Of a stretch of DNA of 64,000 bases, positions 39,560 through 50,627 are shown in pieces. Position 1 is the first letter of the stretch. Every line of letters starts with the position of its first letter. Source of the DNA: Hofstenia miamia. Lineage: Eukaryota > Xenacoelomorpha > Acoela. Below the pieces are notes generated by a model. It made no database searches and was not told the DNA's origin. It saw only the letters and a program-made list of their open reading frames with translations. The translations under genes and the position numbers were made by a program. The stretch covers positions 760,159-824,158 of the forward strand of contig SCFE01000097.1 of assembly GCA_004352715.1 (NCBI GenBank), written 5' to 3'.

Positions 39560-40640
39560 AACTTATTGTGGAGATTGTATAGAAATCCATTCTTTGTATA
39601 TTTAAAGAATATAATGGATGAGAGTCTTTATAAATCTTTCATGATTCTTTTTCATTTTTACTCAGAAATATCATTTTTGATCGAAAAATTTAATCCTGTG
39701 CTTTATATGAAATTGGATTTCCAAGACTTTCGCAATCCGTTATGAAAATATCGTTTTTGGTTCCAATTGAAATACATTCTATAACTTCTATTAGGTAGTT
39801 GAACGATATGATTCCTTTAAAATGTTGGTTTAGAAATGTAATCTCTCTTGTTTTATAGTGTTTGAATCGTCCATTTTCCCTAGTTTATAACTAACTCTTT
39901 TTATAAAAGTTGTGTTGCAGGGTAATTCAAATTTATTATAGTGAAGATATAATTTTATACAATTTTTCAAAGCTTCTCGAAATATTGGATATACTTCTTT
40001 AGAAATAAATTCCTTCATTTCCTGCACAAAAGATAACTCCTCTGGCCATCCTGATTCAATATATATATTCCTATATATTAATGACTGTAATCATGCTTTG
40101 CAATGTATATGAAATTATTAGTTTTCTTTTTTATTTCTATTTTTTCCTCTTTAGTACAGGAGTCAGAAGATTTTTTCATTATGATGGTATTTGTGGTCAG
40201 ATTGATATTGAAGTCTTTAAGTCTGACACTTATCATTGCCGTCAAACATCCTCATAGACACAGTAGTATCCCAATTTTCATAATAAAATTGAGCTGTGTT
40301 ATTATCGAGAAGTATGTATAGCTCTGTGTCATAGTAAGATTTTGCAAAGTCTGAATTTTGGCGTGTCTCTTGTATTGGCCCGCATGGATATTTTATTCCA
40401 TGATTATATATGTTTAATATAGAATCAGAGCACTTACCAATTGTGTCGAATTCTTCTTTATGATTTAGAATTTCTCGTAGCTAATCGTTTGCTCTTTCTT
40501 CATTAACTTCTCTATTATGGTAAGACACTTGATTCTCTTGTATGGAAAACATCAGAGTGGTATTCTTCAGATTTCTGGCAAGTAAGTTGATCTCTTGACG
40601 TTTCTGTTGAAGATTTTTTTGTCTTCTTTTCTTCCGAAGT
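39560..40640 (-). pseudogene. viral envelope-like glycoprotein relic, copy 5 (N-terminal half)
   Basis: Several frames match the N-terminal half of the glycoprotein-like family seen at 41-47 kb, including a KFELPCNTTFIKR box near 39920 and a HNKLAILPR box near 39560. The C-terminal half is absent: the copy breaks off into a TA tract and an RT relic. It starts just downstream of two tandem TATA repeats. Not functional. Confidence 0.7.
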
Positions 40641-40649
40641 TTAAGAAAT

Positions 40650-40775
40650 AAGTTTTATTTTTAAAACTAATACATTCAATTGAGATAAAGGCACGTATAT
40701 ATAGAATTGATATTTACACGACCTTTGAGTCAGCAAATAAAAAACTATATAGGAACATGCTGCACAAAAATGTAA
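40650..40775 (-). promoter_or_regulatory. TATA-containing repeat, upstream of glycoprotein copy 5
   Basis: A ~120-bp unit: GCTGCACAAAAATG box, AATAAAAAACTATATAGG, GACCTTTGAGTCAGCAAATA, GTATATATAG (40695-40704) and an AAAACTAATACATTCAATTG box. On the minus strand the TATA box lies about 55 bp before the start of glycoprotein copy 5, a plausible core promoter distance. Confidence 0.65.
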
Positions 40776-40784
40776 ATAATTATT

Positions 40785-40905
40785 TAAACTTTAAATACAA
40801 TCAATTGATTAGAGAACAGGGTATATATATTATTACTATTTACATAGCCTTTGGACTATGCAAACAGAAACCATAATAGGCCATGCTGCACAAAATATTT
40901 ACACT
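40785..40905 (-). promoter_or_regulatory. second tandem copy of the TATA repeat
   Basis: It sits directly beside the previous copy and 17 bp after the stop of glycoprotein copy 4. It shares CATGCTGCACAAAATATTTA, AACAGAAACCATAATAGGCC, CATAGCCTTTGGACTATGCA and GTATATATATT (40821-40831). Confidence 0.65.
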
Positions 40906-40921
40906 ACAAAAAGCACCATAA

Positions 40922-43469
40922 TTATAAATCGTAGGTAAGAGACAGAGACTTTGGCGGAGGATATAAAGGCATGGGAGGAGCCTTTGGAGAATGAGACTTA
41001 GCTTCAGGAACAAGGTGTTGAGATTTAGTAGATGTAACCTCTAGGGATCCTTTTTTAACCTGTTTTTAATTCGTTGTACCAAAGATGAACGAGATATAGG
41101 TAATATAATGACTTTAAATATGTAATTTAAAGTTGTATAGGCCACCTATACGTCCACGAATAAGAGAATATAGACATGTAGAAAACCAATTAAACGAGTA
41201 ATAGGTCTATCTATCCATTGAATAATCTTTACAAATTTAGAATATATAGAGGCTTCGAGTTTTGATCAAAAGGAAAGCTGGATTTGATCCTCAAATGTTG
41301 TCCATATGTTTTTACTAGAGTTATGGTCAATCATATCGGAGGTAAGGATAATTGAATCAGATGTTATTCTTCTCTGCATGTAGAAATTCTGCTGTCTTCT
41401 GAAGTTATTAAGCATATCTAATGCAGAGATTTGTGGCATGAATGAAGTTGGTTTATAAATTACTTGAGAAATAGCCGACTCATACAAATCTTTAATGTTT
41501 CCAAGTTGGTACACACCATGACGGTTGTCATATTGATAGTATGAGTTGTTAATATTAATTATGAGATTAGGAAAAGCTTGGGGGCGTATAGTAAAATTTT
41601 CATAGACAAAATGAGAATTTAAGTCCAAAAATACGATTTTTCCTGTTTCATTATCAAAAACTGGCAGTTCTTTAGTTCTCTTTGGGAATGGCACAGTTGT
41701 ATAATATTTCTGTGTGTAGACCTGCACATAATAGGCATTACCTAAATTTAATATGGATCTGCCTCGGTAGCCATCTATACTTAACTTTATTTTGTCCAAG
41801 TATGAGCTGAGATTAAGTGACAACATGTTTAATAACGATATACAATCAGTATAGTCTATTCTTTTATAAATTCCATTTATTGAATTAGCTATTTTAAAAA
41901 TTGTACTGCTGGTCTGTGATGGCATTATACTCCAGCAAATTGAAATTATTATCGAAGAAATCTTTATTTTCTATACTAGAACTGGTAATATCGCTTCCTA
42001 TATACAAATTAGGAATTTCAGTTTCGAGAAGTGTTATGTGCACATATATAAGTTGACTTTGAACGAGGAAGGATAGCAATTTTATTATGTGGATTATAAA
42101 GAAATCCATTATTAGACAAATCCAGAGAGTATAATGGGTGAGTGTCTTTGTACAATTTGCAACTTTCTATTTCATTTTTGCGAATGAATATTAGTTTAGA
42201 ACCTTTTATTATGTGATCCACTTTGTAACTTATGGGATTGCCTAAATTCTCGCAGTCAGTGACGTATACATCATTTTTTGTTCCAATTGAGTTACACTGT
42301 GTAACTTCTATCAAATAATTGAATGATATGATTCCCTTATATTTTCTATTTAGGAATTGGATTTCTCTAGTTTGGTAATGTTTTGAATACTCCATCTTTC
42401 CTATAGTATAAGAGAATCGTCGTATGTAAGTAGAATTGCAGGGTAATTCGAATTTGTGATAATGAGTATTGGATCCTTAAAATAGGGAAACAATTCAAGG
42501 AAAGGAAAGGAAAGATTTATTTATTTAGGTACTCGCAACCTGAAGGTTGAATAGTAGCACACGTATACAAATATAGGGAAAAGGTGACATAGGTACAAAA
42601 AAGGAATGATTGCTTGACGATCTGGAAATGTGTATCCTCATGTACCATAGAAAGTGTCATAACTTCGGTTGATTTGAGAGTATATGAACGACTTGGCTTT
42701 GTTGTGCAATAATGGGGCTGCCAGCAGCGCTGATTGCGGAGATCGTGGCCAAATTGAGAATGTATTGAATTCTTCTATGTTCTTTACGAAAGCAAGATCA
42801 TCAGACCAATCCGACTCATAGATGTTTTGAACAATCATTTGTAAGTATATGTACACTCCTTTATATTTATGGTTATAATCGTCTTTAGCAACATATATAA
42901 AATTATTAGTCTGTTTTTCGACTTTTAATATTTCTTTTTTGTTGCATGAATCTGACGATTTTTTCATTATCAGTGTATTTGTAGGAAGGTTCACATCAAA
43001 TCCTTTAAGTCCTACACTTATTATGTGTGAGTACATACGACATGATTCAGTAAAATCAAACTTATCATTGTAATATTCGACCATGTTGTTGTCGAATAAT
43101 ACATATAATCCTGTATCATGGAATAGCCTTACAAGGATCACGATTAGCTCGACTCTCCTCTATTGTACCACATGGGTACTTTATAGAGCGGTTGTAAATA
43201 TTTAAAATAGTATCAGATTGCTTAAGTATACTATTGTATTCTTCTTGTTGTAGTAAGATTTCTTTAAGCCAGCTATTTGTCCTCTCTTCAGTCACTTCTC
43301 TATTATTGTATGACACACGTCCGTTTTTTATTCCAAACATCAGAGTGGTATTCTTCAATCTTGAATCAAATAAGTGGATCTCTTGATATTTGGAAGTAGA
43401 GATTTTTGTGGTCTTCTTTATAGTGTGAAGAAGAAAATAAGTAATAATATTACTTGATTCAATTACCAA
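40922..43469 (-). pseudogene. viral envelope-like glycoprotein relic, copy 4 (near full length)
   Basis: The most complete of five copies, split over several frames (about 43469-43116, 43141-42638, 42395-42018, 42109-41894 and 41925-41266, then a tail to the TAA at 40922-40924). Family features: a CGTIEESRA box, an ESDWSDDLAF box, a Cys-containing CNSIGTKNDVYVTDC region, HNKIAILP, a DYTDCISLLNMLS helix region, GRSILNLGNAYYV and N-glycosylation sequons. A C-terminal membrane anchor and basic region precede a proline-rich tail (PPMPLYPPPKSL). The layout is that of a type I viral fusion or attachment protein, but I cannot assign the family. A 264-bp LINE/SINE-like insertion and frameshifts break it. 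Confidence 0.7.
42497..42760 (-). mobile_element. LINE/SINE-like insertion inside glycoprotein copy 4
   Basis: It interrupts the glycoprotein reading frame between the EEFNT and ELFPYF segments, which are contiguous in other copies (with one Lys between). On the minus strand it carries a short open end (…AKSFIYSQINRSYDTFYGT, stop), about 150 bp of 3' UTR-like sequence and a tail AAATAAATAAATC(TTTCC)n. This is the structure of a 5'-truncated non-LTR insertion. I see no clear target duplication. Confidence 0.6.
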
Positions 43470-43473
43470 TGAA

Positions 43474-44400
43474 TCAATTATTATCTAAATAATTCAGGGT
43501 AGAATAGGCAACCCAAACATCTATAAATATTACGATAATAATGTGAATAAATGCCAACAAGTGGATTATAGGTTTATCACTCCAATGAAAGAATTGAATA
43601 AACTTGGAGTAAACAGAATGTTCGAACTTTTCCCAAAATGGCAGTTGTATTTGTCTGTCGAATGTGTTAAAGATATTGTCACTAGAATTGTGGCCAATCA
43701 TGCTTTCCTTCAGTAAAATTGAGTCAGATGTTATTCTTTTTTGCATATAGAAATTTTGTTGATGACGGAAATTATTTAACATATCAAGTGCAGAAATTTG
43801 CGGCATGAAGTTAATTGGATAGTAAATAACTTTTGTGATAGCAGATTTGTATAGATCTTTAATATTACCTAATTGATATACACTGTGGCCATTATTGTAC
43901 TGGTAAAAGCTGTCCTTGATGTTGTTAAAAAGATTGGGGAAAGCAGACGGCTGTAGAGTATAATTTTCATAAACAAAATGTGAATTGAGACCCATATCAT
44001 TGTCAAATACAGGCAGCTCATTTGTTCGTTTGAAGAAAGGAACCGTGGTGTAATATTTCTGTGTAAAGAATTGCACATAGTAAGCATTGCCAAAGTTTAG
44101 AATTGATCTACCTCTATATCCACTTAATGACAATTTGATCTCATCAAGGTAAGAATTGAGATTCATTGAAAGCATATTTAATAAAGATATGCAGTCAGTA
44201 TAGTCAATTCGGCAAGAGATACTGTTAATTGAGTTGGCAATTTTAAAGGCCAACTGTTGATCCATAATCGCTTTGTATTCTAAGAGATTGAAGTTATTCT
44301 TAAAAAATTCTTTAATTTCAATGTTTGAACTGGTAATGTTGCTTCCTATATAGAGATTAGGAATCTCAGTTTCAAGCAGAGTAATATTGGGAATATCATT
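43474..44400 (-). pseudogene. viral envelope-like glycoprotein relic, copy 3 (C-terminal half)
   Basis: An open frame of 263 codons (44265-43474), plus upstream remnants to about 44400, covers the C-terminal half: DYTDCISLLNMLSMN, GRSILNFGNAYYVQ, FMPQISALDMLNNF, RRITSDSI-type and a SDKPIIHLLAFIHIII membrane segment, ending at the anchor. The long open frame suggests fairly recent decay. At its 5' side it is joined abruptly to a TATA repeat; at its 3' side the N-terminus of copy 4 starts within 5 bp. Both junctions look like recombination products. Confidence 0.72.
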
Positions 44401-44414
44401 GGATTATTATTATT

Positions 44415-44545
44415 ATTATTTTATTTTTAAAAACAATACAGATCATTTGATAAATTAAGCAAGTATATATAGGAGTAATATTTACACAGCCTATGGACTT
44501 GTAAATAAAACCAAATAAGGACCTGCTGCACAAAAATTATTGACA
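44415..44545 (-). promoter_or_regulatory. TATA-containing repeat joined to glycoprotein copy 3
   Basis: The cleanest example of the cluster repeat: AAAAACAATACAGATCATTT, GTATATATAGGAG (44463-44475), CACAGCCTATGGACTTGTAA, ATAAAACCAAATAAGG and CCTGCTGCACAAAAATTATT. It lies just after the C-terminal tail of glycoprotein copy 2 on the minus strand. Confidence 0.7.
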
Positions 44546-44589
44546 AAAGTTACACACATAAATAAAGCACTATTTTACAAATTGGACGA

Positions 44590-46860
44590 GGCAATATTTA
44601 ATGACTTGGAAGGAGGATATAGACTTAAGGAAGGCGCAGAAGCTTTAATAGGAACAGCATCATCAAGGTCTTCTGATTACTTTTGTCCATGTAGATATCT
44701 CAATCTTTTAAATAATGAAGAGTTGAAGATAGGAATAACAACCACTTTTAGGAAATACTTTAGTGAAGTATAAATAACCCAACAATCTATAAATATAACT
44801 ATGTATAGATGAAATAAACCAATTAATTTGATCATAGGTTTATCAATCCAGTCAACTATATACAATAGCTTTGAATAAATTGAGTGTGATAATGATTCCC
44901 AAAAAGATATGTGTAAGTCTTGTTTGAAAGTTTGCCATATATTGTCTGAAACATTCTGGGATAACATTTTCTCAGAAAATATGATCAAATCAGAAGTTAT
45001 TCATTTCTGCATGTAAAACTTCTGTTGCCATCGAATATTGTTAAGAACATCCATTGCAGAAATCTGGGGCATAAACGAAGTTGGAGAATAAACAACCTTT
45101 GCTATGGCTGAATTGTAGAGATCTTTAATATTACCCAACTGATACACTCCGTGCCTATTATCGTATTGATAATACGAATCATTTATATTAATTATTAAAT
45201 TGGGGAAGGCATCTGGTCAGAGTGTATAGTTGGGATACACAAAGTGTGAGTTGAGATCTAAAAACAAAATTGTTTTTGAGTCATTATCAAAGACTGGAAG
45301 TTCATTCATTCTTTTACTAAATGGAACCGTGGTGTAGTATTTCTGAGAGAAAAACTGTACATAATAGGCGTTGCCTAAATTCAGTATAGATCTACCATGG
45401 TATCCTTCTATGCTAAGTTTAATCTCGTCAAGATAGGATACAGGATTTAGTGATAGTAAATTTAATAAGGCAATACAATCTGTGTAATCAATCCTTCTGT
45501 ATATACCATTGATTGAATTCGAAATTTTAAACGCCAATTGTTGATCTGTGATTGCTTTGTATTCGAGTAAATTAAAATTATTTTTAAAAAACTCTTTAGA
45601 TTGTATTTTAGAACTTGTAATGTCATTACCAATGAAGAGATTTGGTATTTCTGTATTAAGCAATGTTATGTTGCATTTAATAGAAGATGAGTTTTTCGGA
45701 AATATTGCGATTTTGTTGTGTGGGTCATACAGGAATTGGTTGTTGGCAGATTTTAGAGCGTATAATGGGTGAGCATCTTTGTATAGGGTGCATTCTTCTT
45801 TGAAATTCTGTCTAATAAATACCATTTTTGATCAATATATTATTTGATCAGCCTTATATGATAAAGGATTACCCAAATTCTCGCAATCTGTTACATATAC
45901 ACTATGCTCTGTTCCAATGCTATTACATTGTATTACTTCAATATAATAGGAAAAGGTTAGTATACCTTTAAAATTTTCTCCTAAGAGATTGATGCTTCTT
46001 GTTTTTTAGTGTTTGGCATCATCTATAGTACCTAAAGTGTATTTGATACTTTTAATGAAGGTTTCATTACAGGGTATTTCGAATGTTCAATAGTTTAAGT
46101 GTAGGGGTTTGCAATTTTGTAAGGATTCTTGAAATATAGGAAATAGTTCCTTAGTATTGTATTCTTGTTGATCTTTAATGAATACCAAATCATCTGACCA
46201 ATCTGACTCGTATTCTGATTGTATCATAAGATTTAATTTTATATATACTCCTTTAAATATTTCTTTAGTAGAGAATGTTTCTATGTTAGTTACAAATGCC
46301 AAGTCATCTGACCAATCAGATTCAAATACATTTTGGACAATCATTTGTAGTTCGATGTAAATTCCTTTATAATAATGCTTATAGTCATCCTTCACCATAT
46401 AAATAAAGTTATTAGTTTTCTTTTCTGTCTTTAGGGTTTCTTTTTTATTACACGAATCTGAGGATTTTTTCATAATAAACGTATTAGTTGGCAAATTAAC
46501 ATTAAAACCCTTAAGTCCGATGCTTATTAGTGTCATTCCACATCCTACAAGATTCTGTAAAATGGAACTGTTGTTATAATATGTGATGGTAGCATTGTCC
46601 AGCATAACATACAATCAAGTGTGGTGGATAGCTTTACTTGGATCTGGATTGGCTCTGCTTTCCTCTATTGTTCCACAGGGGTAACTAACTCCATGATTAT
46701 AGATATTTTGCACTGTATCACTTTCTTTTGTAATAGGATTATATTCTTCCTTATGTGATAGGATTTCCTTCAAACAATTATTCGTTCTTTCTTCTGACAC
46801 TGCTCTGTTGTTGTAATAGACTTGACCTTCTTTTATACTGAACATCAGAGTGGGTTTCTT
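44590..46860 (-). pseudogene. viral envelope-like glycoprotein relic, copy 2
   Basis: Open segments at 46614-46087, 45825-45217 and 44988-44677 follow the same order as copy 4: sequons, a SCNKKE box, ESDWSDDLAF, HPLYALKSAN, HNKIAIFP, DYTDCIALLNLLS, GRSILNLGNAYYV, then a SLSHSIYSKLLYIVDWIDKP membrane-proximal region and anchor. The 38-codon ESDWSDDL segment occurs twice in tandem and in frame (46191 and 46305). The N-terminus is fused in frame to reverse transcriptase sequence at about 46860. Confidence 0.72.
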
Positions 46861-48230
46861 CAATTTTTTTCCTTTCTGTCTTATTTTCAAATTGAAGTCA
46901 AGAATATTGAGCTTTAGAATATTTTTCCTTTCCTTTGTCATCTTGACTTCACCTTTGCTTAGATCTACTTGCAAGCCTAGAATATCAATAACACCATTGG
47001 TTTTGAAAATGTATTCCTTAATTTTTATGTTAAGTGATTTTAATTTTTCCATCCATTGATTGATATCTTCTTGAAATGATTTATCATAGATAAATAAAAA
47101 ATCATCACTATGGCCCCATGAAAAATCATATATATTGTGAATGGACCCAATAGATGATTAGACCACAGTTGGCAGTATAGGAGCAACATTGAAATGCCAA
47201 TTGGTAGTTGGATAAACCTCTATTTTGATGGTCAATGAAAGTAGTTTTCCATCTGTCTTAATATTTTATTTTGTGTTGGTAAAATGTGTTGGCTAAATCT
47301 ACTTTCATCATTGTGTAATTGTTTATTCTTGCCAATCTGCCTTTTATGCAATCTACTAGTCTGGGTAACCAGAATTTTGTGGCCTTTAAAATTTCACTAA
47401 TAGGGGAATAGTCAATGACCATTCTAAATTTAGTGTAGTCTTTTGAACTCTTTGGCAATATGAAGGACTGGAAACATAAAGTGCTTCTGTAAGCTTTTTT
47501 AATGATGCTGCTAATGACATGCTTGTGTATAATCTCATCCCCATGTTTCCAGGTCATTAAGAGGCCTTCCCTTCTTTTTGCAATATGTGAAGAATCTTTT
47601 AAATTTTATTGGTATGTTGAAAAACATTGATACTCTTTGTATAGGTAGATTCAGGTATTCACTTATTCCATGTATATAATTTCCCCTATTTTATATTTAT
47701 ACTTTCCTTTTACAGCATAAGAAGTTTTGACTGTTTTGTTTTTTGATGTGTTACATTTTGAATCATAGAATATAGGATTCTCATCAGAATTGTAAATAAA
47801 ATTCAAAATTTTTTCATCTTTTAAATAATTTTTTTTACTTTTATATCTTTTCTTTCATATTCTAATGAAAATTCATCTGTTTGTACTTGTTCTTCATTCA
47901 TAATTCATATCAATTGAAGGGACTTGAATTTTTGGTTCATTCTTTTCTTTATTATCATGTCTATTTATAATGGAATTGACTATAACTTCTTTAAATACTT
48001 CACTATTTTGATAGTCTTTAAGATATTCTTCTATTTCTAAAATTCAACAAGAATTAGGAGTAATTTCAAAAAATCAATTTTAAATGTATATATTAATTCA
48101 TTTGGGAAAAACATTTCTGTTATTTTTATTCTCAAAGGGTATTCAATCAAGTCTTTTTCTATGAATGGAGAATCTAGAGACAAGCTTCTAATGGAAATTT
48201 GGAATGAATGGTGTTAAATCCTGCATAATG
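46860..48230 (-). pseudogene. RT relic, copy 3, fused to glycoprotein copy 2
   Basis: Decayed ORF2 N-terminal region (about 48230-47560), then RT pieces: TKFRMVIDYSPISEIL near 47400, a YTMMKVDLANTFYQHKI motif A near 47290, a GHSDDFLF active-site box near 47105 and an ILGLQVDLSKGEVKM region at 46990-46950. The RNase H domain is missing. The frame runs through LDFNLKIRQK directly into the glycoprotein, giving a 145-codon chimeric ORF (47052-46615). This copy keeps the Asp-Asp pair lost in the others. Confidence 0.78.
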
Positions 48231-48239
48231 TCTTGCCAA

Positions 48240-48464
48240 TCTCTGATTAAGAAAATCCAGCCACAACTTTGATCAGACATCTTCAGTTGAAAATTATACC
48301 TCTGCTTGGCTCAGAATCTGATCAAGCTGGATAAATGCTTTTACATTAATCTTGTGAAATTGGCTTACCAAATTTGTGATTTAATGTGTGACACATATAT
48401 CATATTGGCTGCCATGAGGTGAGAATTCATAGGCAAACACTTTTTTAAAAATAAGTAATGTTTT
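48240..48464. other. unassigned spacer
   Basis: Between RT copy 3 and the repeat after RT copy 2. No reading frame recognised. Confidence 0.4.
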
Positions 48465-48600
48465 TATTTTTAAAAACAATACAATATGTTTGATAAAAGA
48501 GCATTCTTATATATAAGTAATGTTTACTAAGCATATAGACTCAGTAAACAAAACCATATAAGGTGATGCAGCAATTTACAAATCAATTAAATATTTACAG
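48465..48600 (-). promoter_or_regulatory. TATA-containing repeat after RT copy 2
   Basis: It follows the RNase H end of the best RT copy and shares AAAAACAATACAATATGTTT, TTATATATAAG (48507-48517), TAAACAAAACCATATAAGG and a degenerate GCAGCAATTT box with the other repeats. Confidence 0.65.
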
Positions 48601-50627
48601 TATGTTCATAATAAATTTTCAATAAATTAAGAAAATCAATTTGGGGAAACAAATCTACTTCTCAAGATGGAAGATCCGCCAAATTGCACTTGGATAGAAC
48701 CCAATAGACGCCATTTACATGGTGATACATGAAATATTGAATGATGATTGACCACCATGGAGAGAACTTTGATCTAAGTTTATTATGTTTTAGGTTATAA
48801 TACAATGCCTTGTTATCAGTGAAAAAATCGATATATGGTGTATATAGAGTTGTATATAACAACAAACAAACAAAGGCATGTAATTCATTGTAGTAGATTG
48901 GAGTTAAAGGAGAATAAGCAGATAATGAGGAATTCTCATGAGGTAAAAATATACCAATACCAATATTTGAGGCATCAAAAAACACGTTTAATGAATGAGG
49001 TTGAGAAATTGCGGGATATAATTTAAAGTTTTCCCTAAAGTAGTTTATTAGGAACTTGGCCCATTGCCAATGGAATGACGATCCTCATATGATGCCTCCA
49101 CACAACATTGTGAGGTTGTAATAAAGGGGTAGCACAAAATTTATTCTTCCTGCAACCCTTTGTCGTACTTTAAGATTAAAGTCAAGGAAATTAAACTCAT
49201 TAATTATAAATTTTAGGATATTTTTTTATCCTCCATCATTTGTATTTCTCCTTCTTTAAGGTCTACTCAAAGTCCTAATATATCTATTACACCATCAATA
49301 TCATAGATATATTCTTTAATTTTAACATCAAAACTTTTTAGTTTATCCATCCAATGTAAAATATCATTTAAGTAGGATTTATCAAATATGAGCAAGAAAT
49401 TGTCTATGTGTGCCCATGAGAAATCACATATCTCCCTTATAGGTGATAACAAATGGTTAGACCAAAGTTGACAGTTCAAATGAGATATGGATATACCCAT
49501 TGGTAAATGAATGAATCTCCAATGACAGTCTCTATGATTGACAAAAGTAGTTTTCCATCTGTCATTGTTTTTGAGTTTCAGTTGGTAGAAAGCATTAGCA
49601 AGGTCGATCTTCATCATCATGTAGTTATTGAAACGTGACAAAATTTTGTTGTTTTTAAGATTTCACTAATGGGTGAATAGTCAATAACCATTCTAAATTT
49701 GGTGTAATCTTTAGAACTTTTGGGTACCAAGAACAACTGAAAACAAAGAGGACTTCGTGAGGCCTTTTCAATAATACCATTTTTTATGTGTTGTTTTATA
49801 ATTTCGTCGGCGTGCACTGTTTCAAGTTCATTCAATTTTCGGCCTTTTTTCATGCAGTAGACTACAGGTCTTTTAAGTTTTATCAGAATATTGAAGAACA
49901 TAGAAACTCTTTCTCGAGGTAGATTAAGGTAATCACTAATTCCATTAATATCTATGGTATCTATCAGATATTTATACTTTCCTTCTACCTGGTAAGAGGT
50001 TTTAACAGCTTTATTTTTGGATGCATTTCGTTTAGAGTCATAAAATATCGGATTTTCGTCACTGTTGTAGATAAAGTTAAGTATTTTTTCATTTTTTAAA
50101 TACTTTTTATCTACTTTTAGTTCTTTATGTTCATATTGAACATTAAATTCTCCAACTTGTATTTGTTCAGTGGATAAATCAACTTGAGTAGAGGTATCAA
50201 TTTCCTGGTTTTGGCTACAGTTATTATTATTTTTGTTTTCTATAATAGAATTAAGAATAACTTCCTTGAAAATTTCGCTTTCCTGAAAATCTTTAAGGTA
50301 ATTTTCTATTTTAGGTAATGCTGATGGTCCAAGAAAGTTAATGATTTTTTGTTGGTAAGATAAATCTTCTACATCTATACTATTATTAAAATTATCATTT
50401 GTAATTGAATCATACCTTTCAAAACTATCTTCTTCTATGATTTCAAATAGTGGTTTATCTTGAAAGAGATCATCAATTGTTGGTGGAAAAGTTATATTGG
50501 TATAAAAAGGTGTATTATTAGGTTTTATGGGTGCATGATAAATAAGTCTCTTAATTATCCTTAGGTTGTTGTCCTTTGGATCCAGTATATTTCTTTTTGT
50601 ATTTGTTAAATCTATTTCTGTTGCCAT
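48600..50627 (-). pseudogene. reverse transcriptase/RNase H ORF2, best copy (copy 2)
   Basis: ATG at 50627. The first 336 codons hold an acidic N-terminal region of about 260 residues with no recognised fold, then the RT fingers (EIIKQHIKNGIIEK, TKFRMVIDYSPISEIL). A frameshift near 49630 moves to the next frame, with motif A (MMMKIDLANAFYQL), motif B (HLPMGISISHLNCQLW) and active-site box AHIDNFLLIF. A TGA at 49267 replaces a Gln codon (ILGL-stop-VDL). A GRINFVLPLYYN-type thumb follows. RNase H (about 48985-48600) keeps an Asp-Glu-Asp-Asp set: FFDAS, YNELHAF, FFTDNKAL and NLADLPSR. I see no protease, integrase or tyrosine recombinase. The thumb and the final DLPSR resemble hepadnaviral or DIRS enzymes more than Gypsy; the lineage is unresolved. 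Confidence 0.82.

Noticed and set aside
46178-46360. Plus-strand 60-codon ORF with repeated KSSDQSDS
   Set aside because: Antisense shadow of the duplicated glycoprotein segment.
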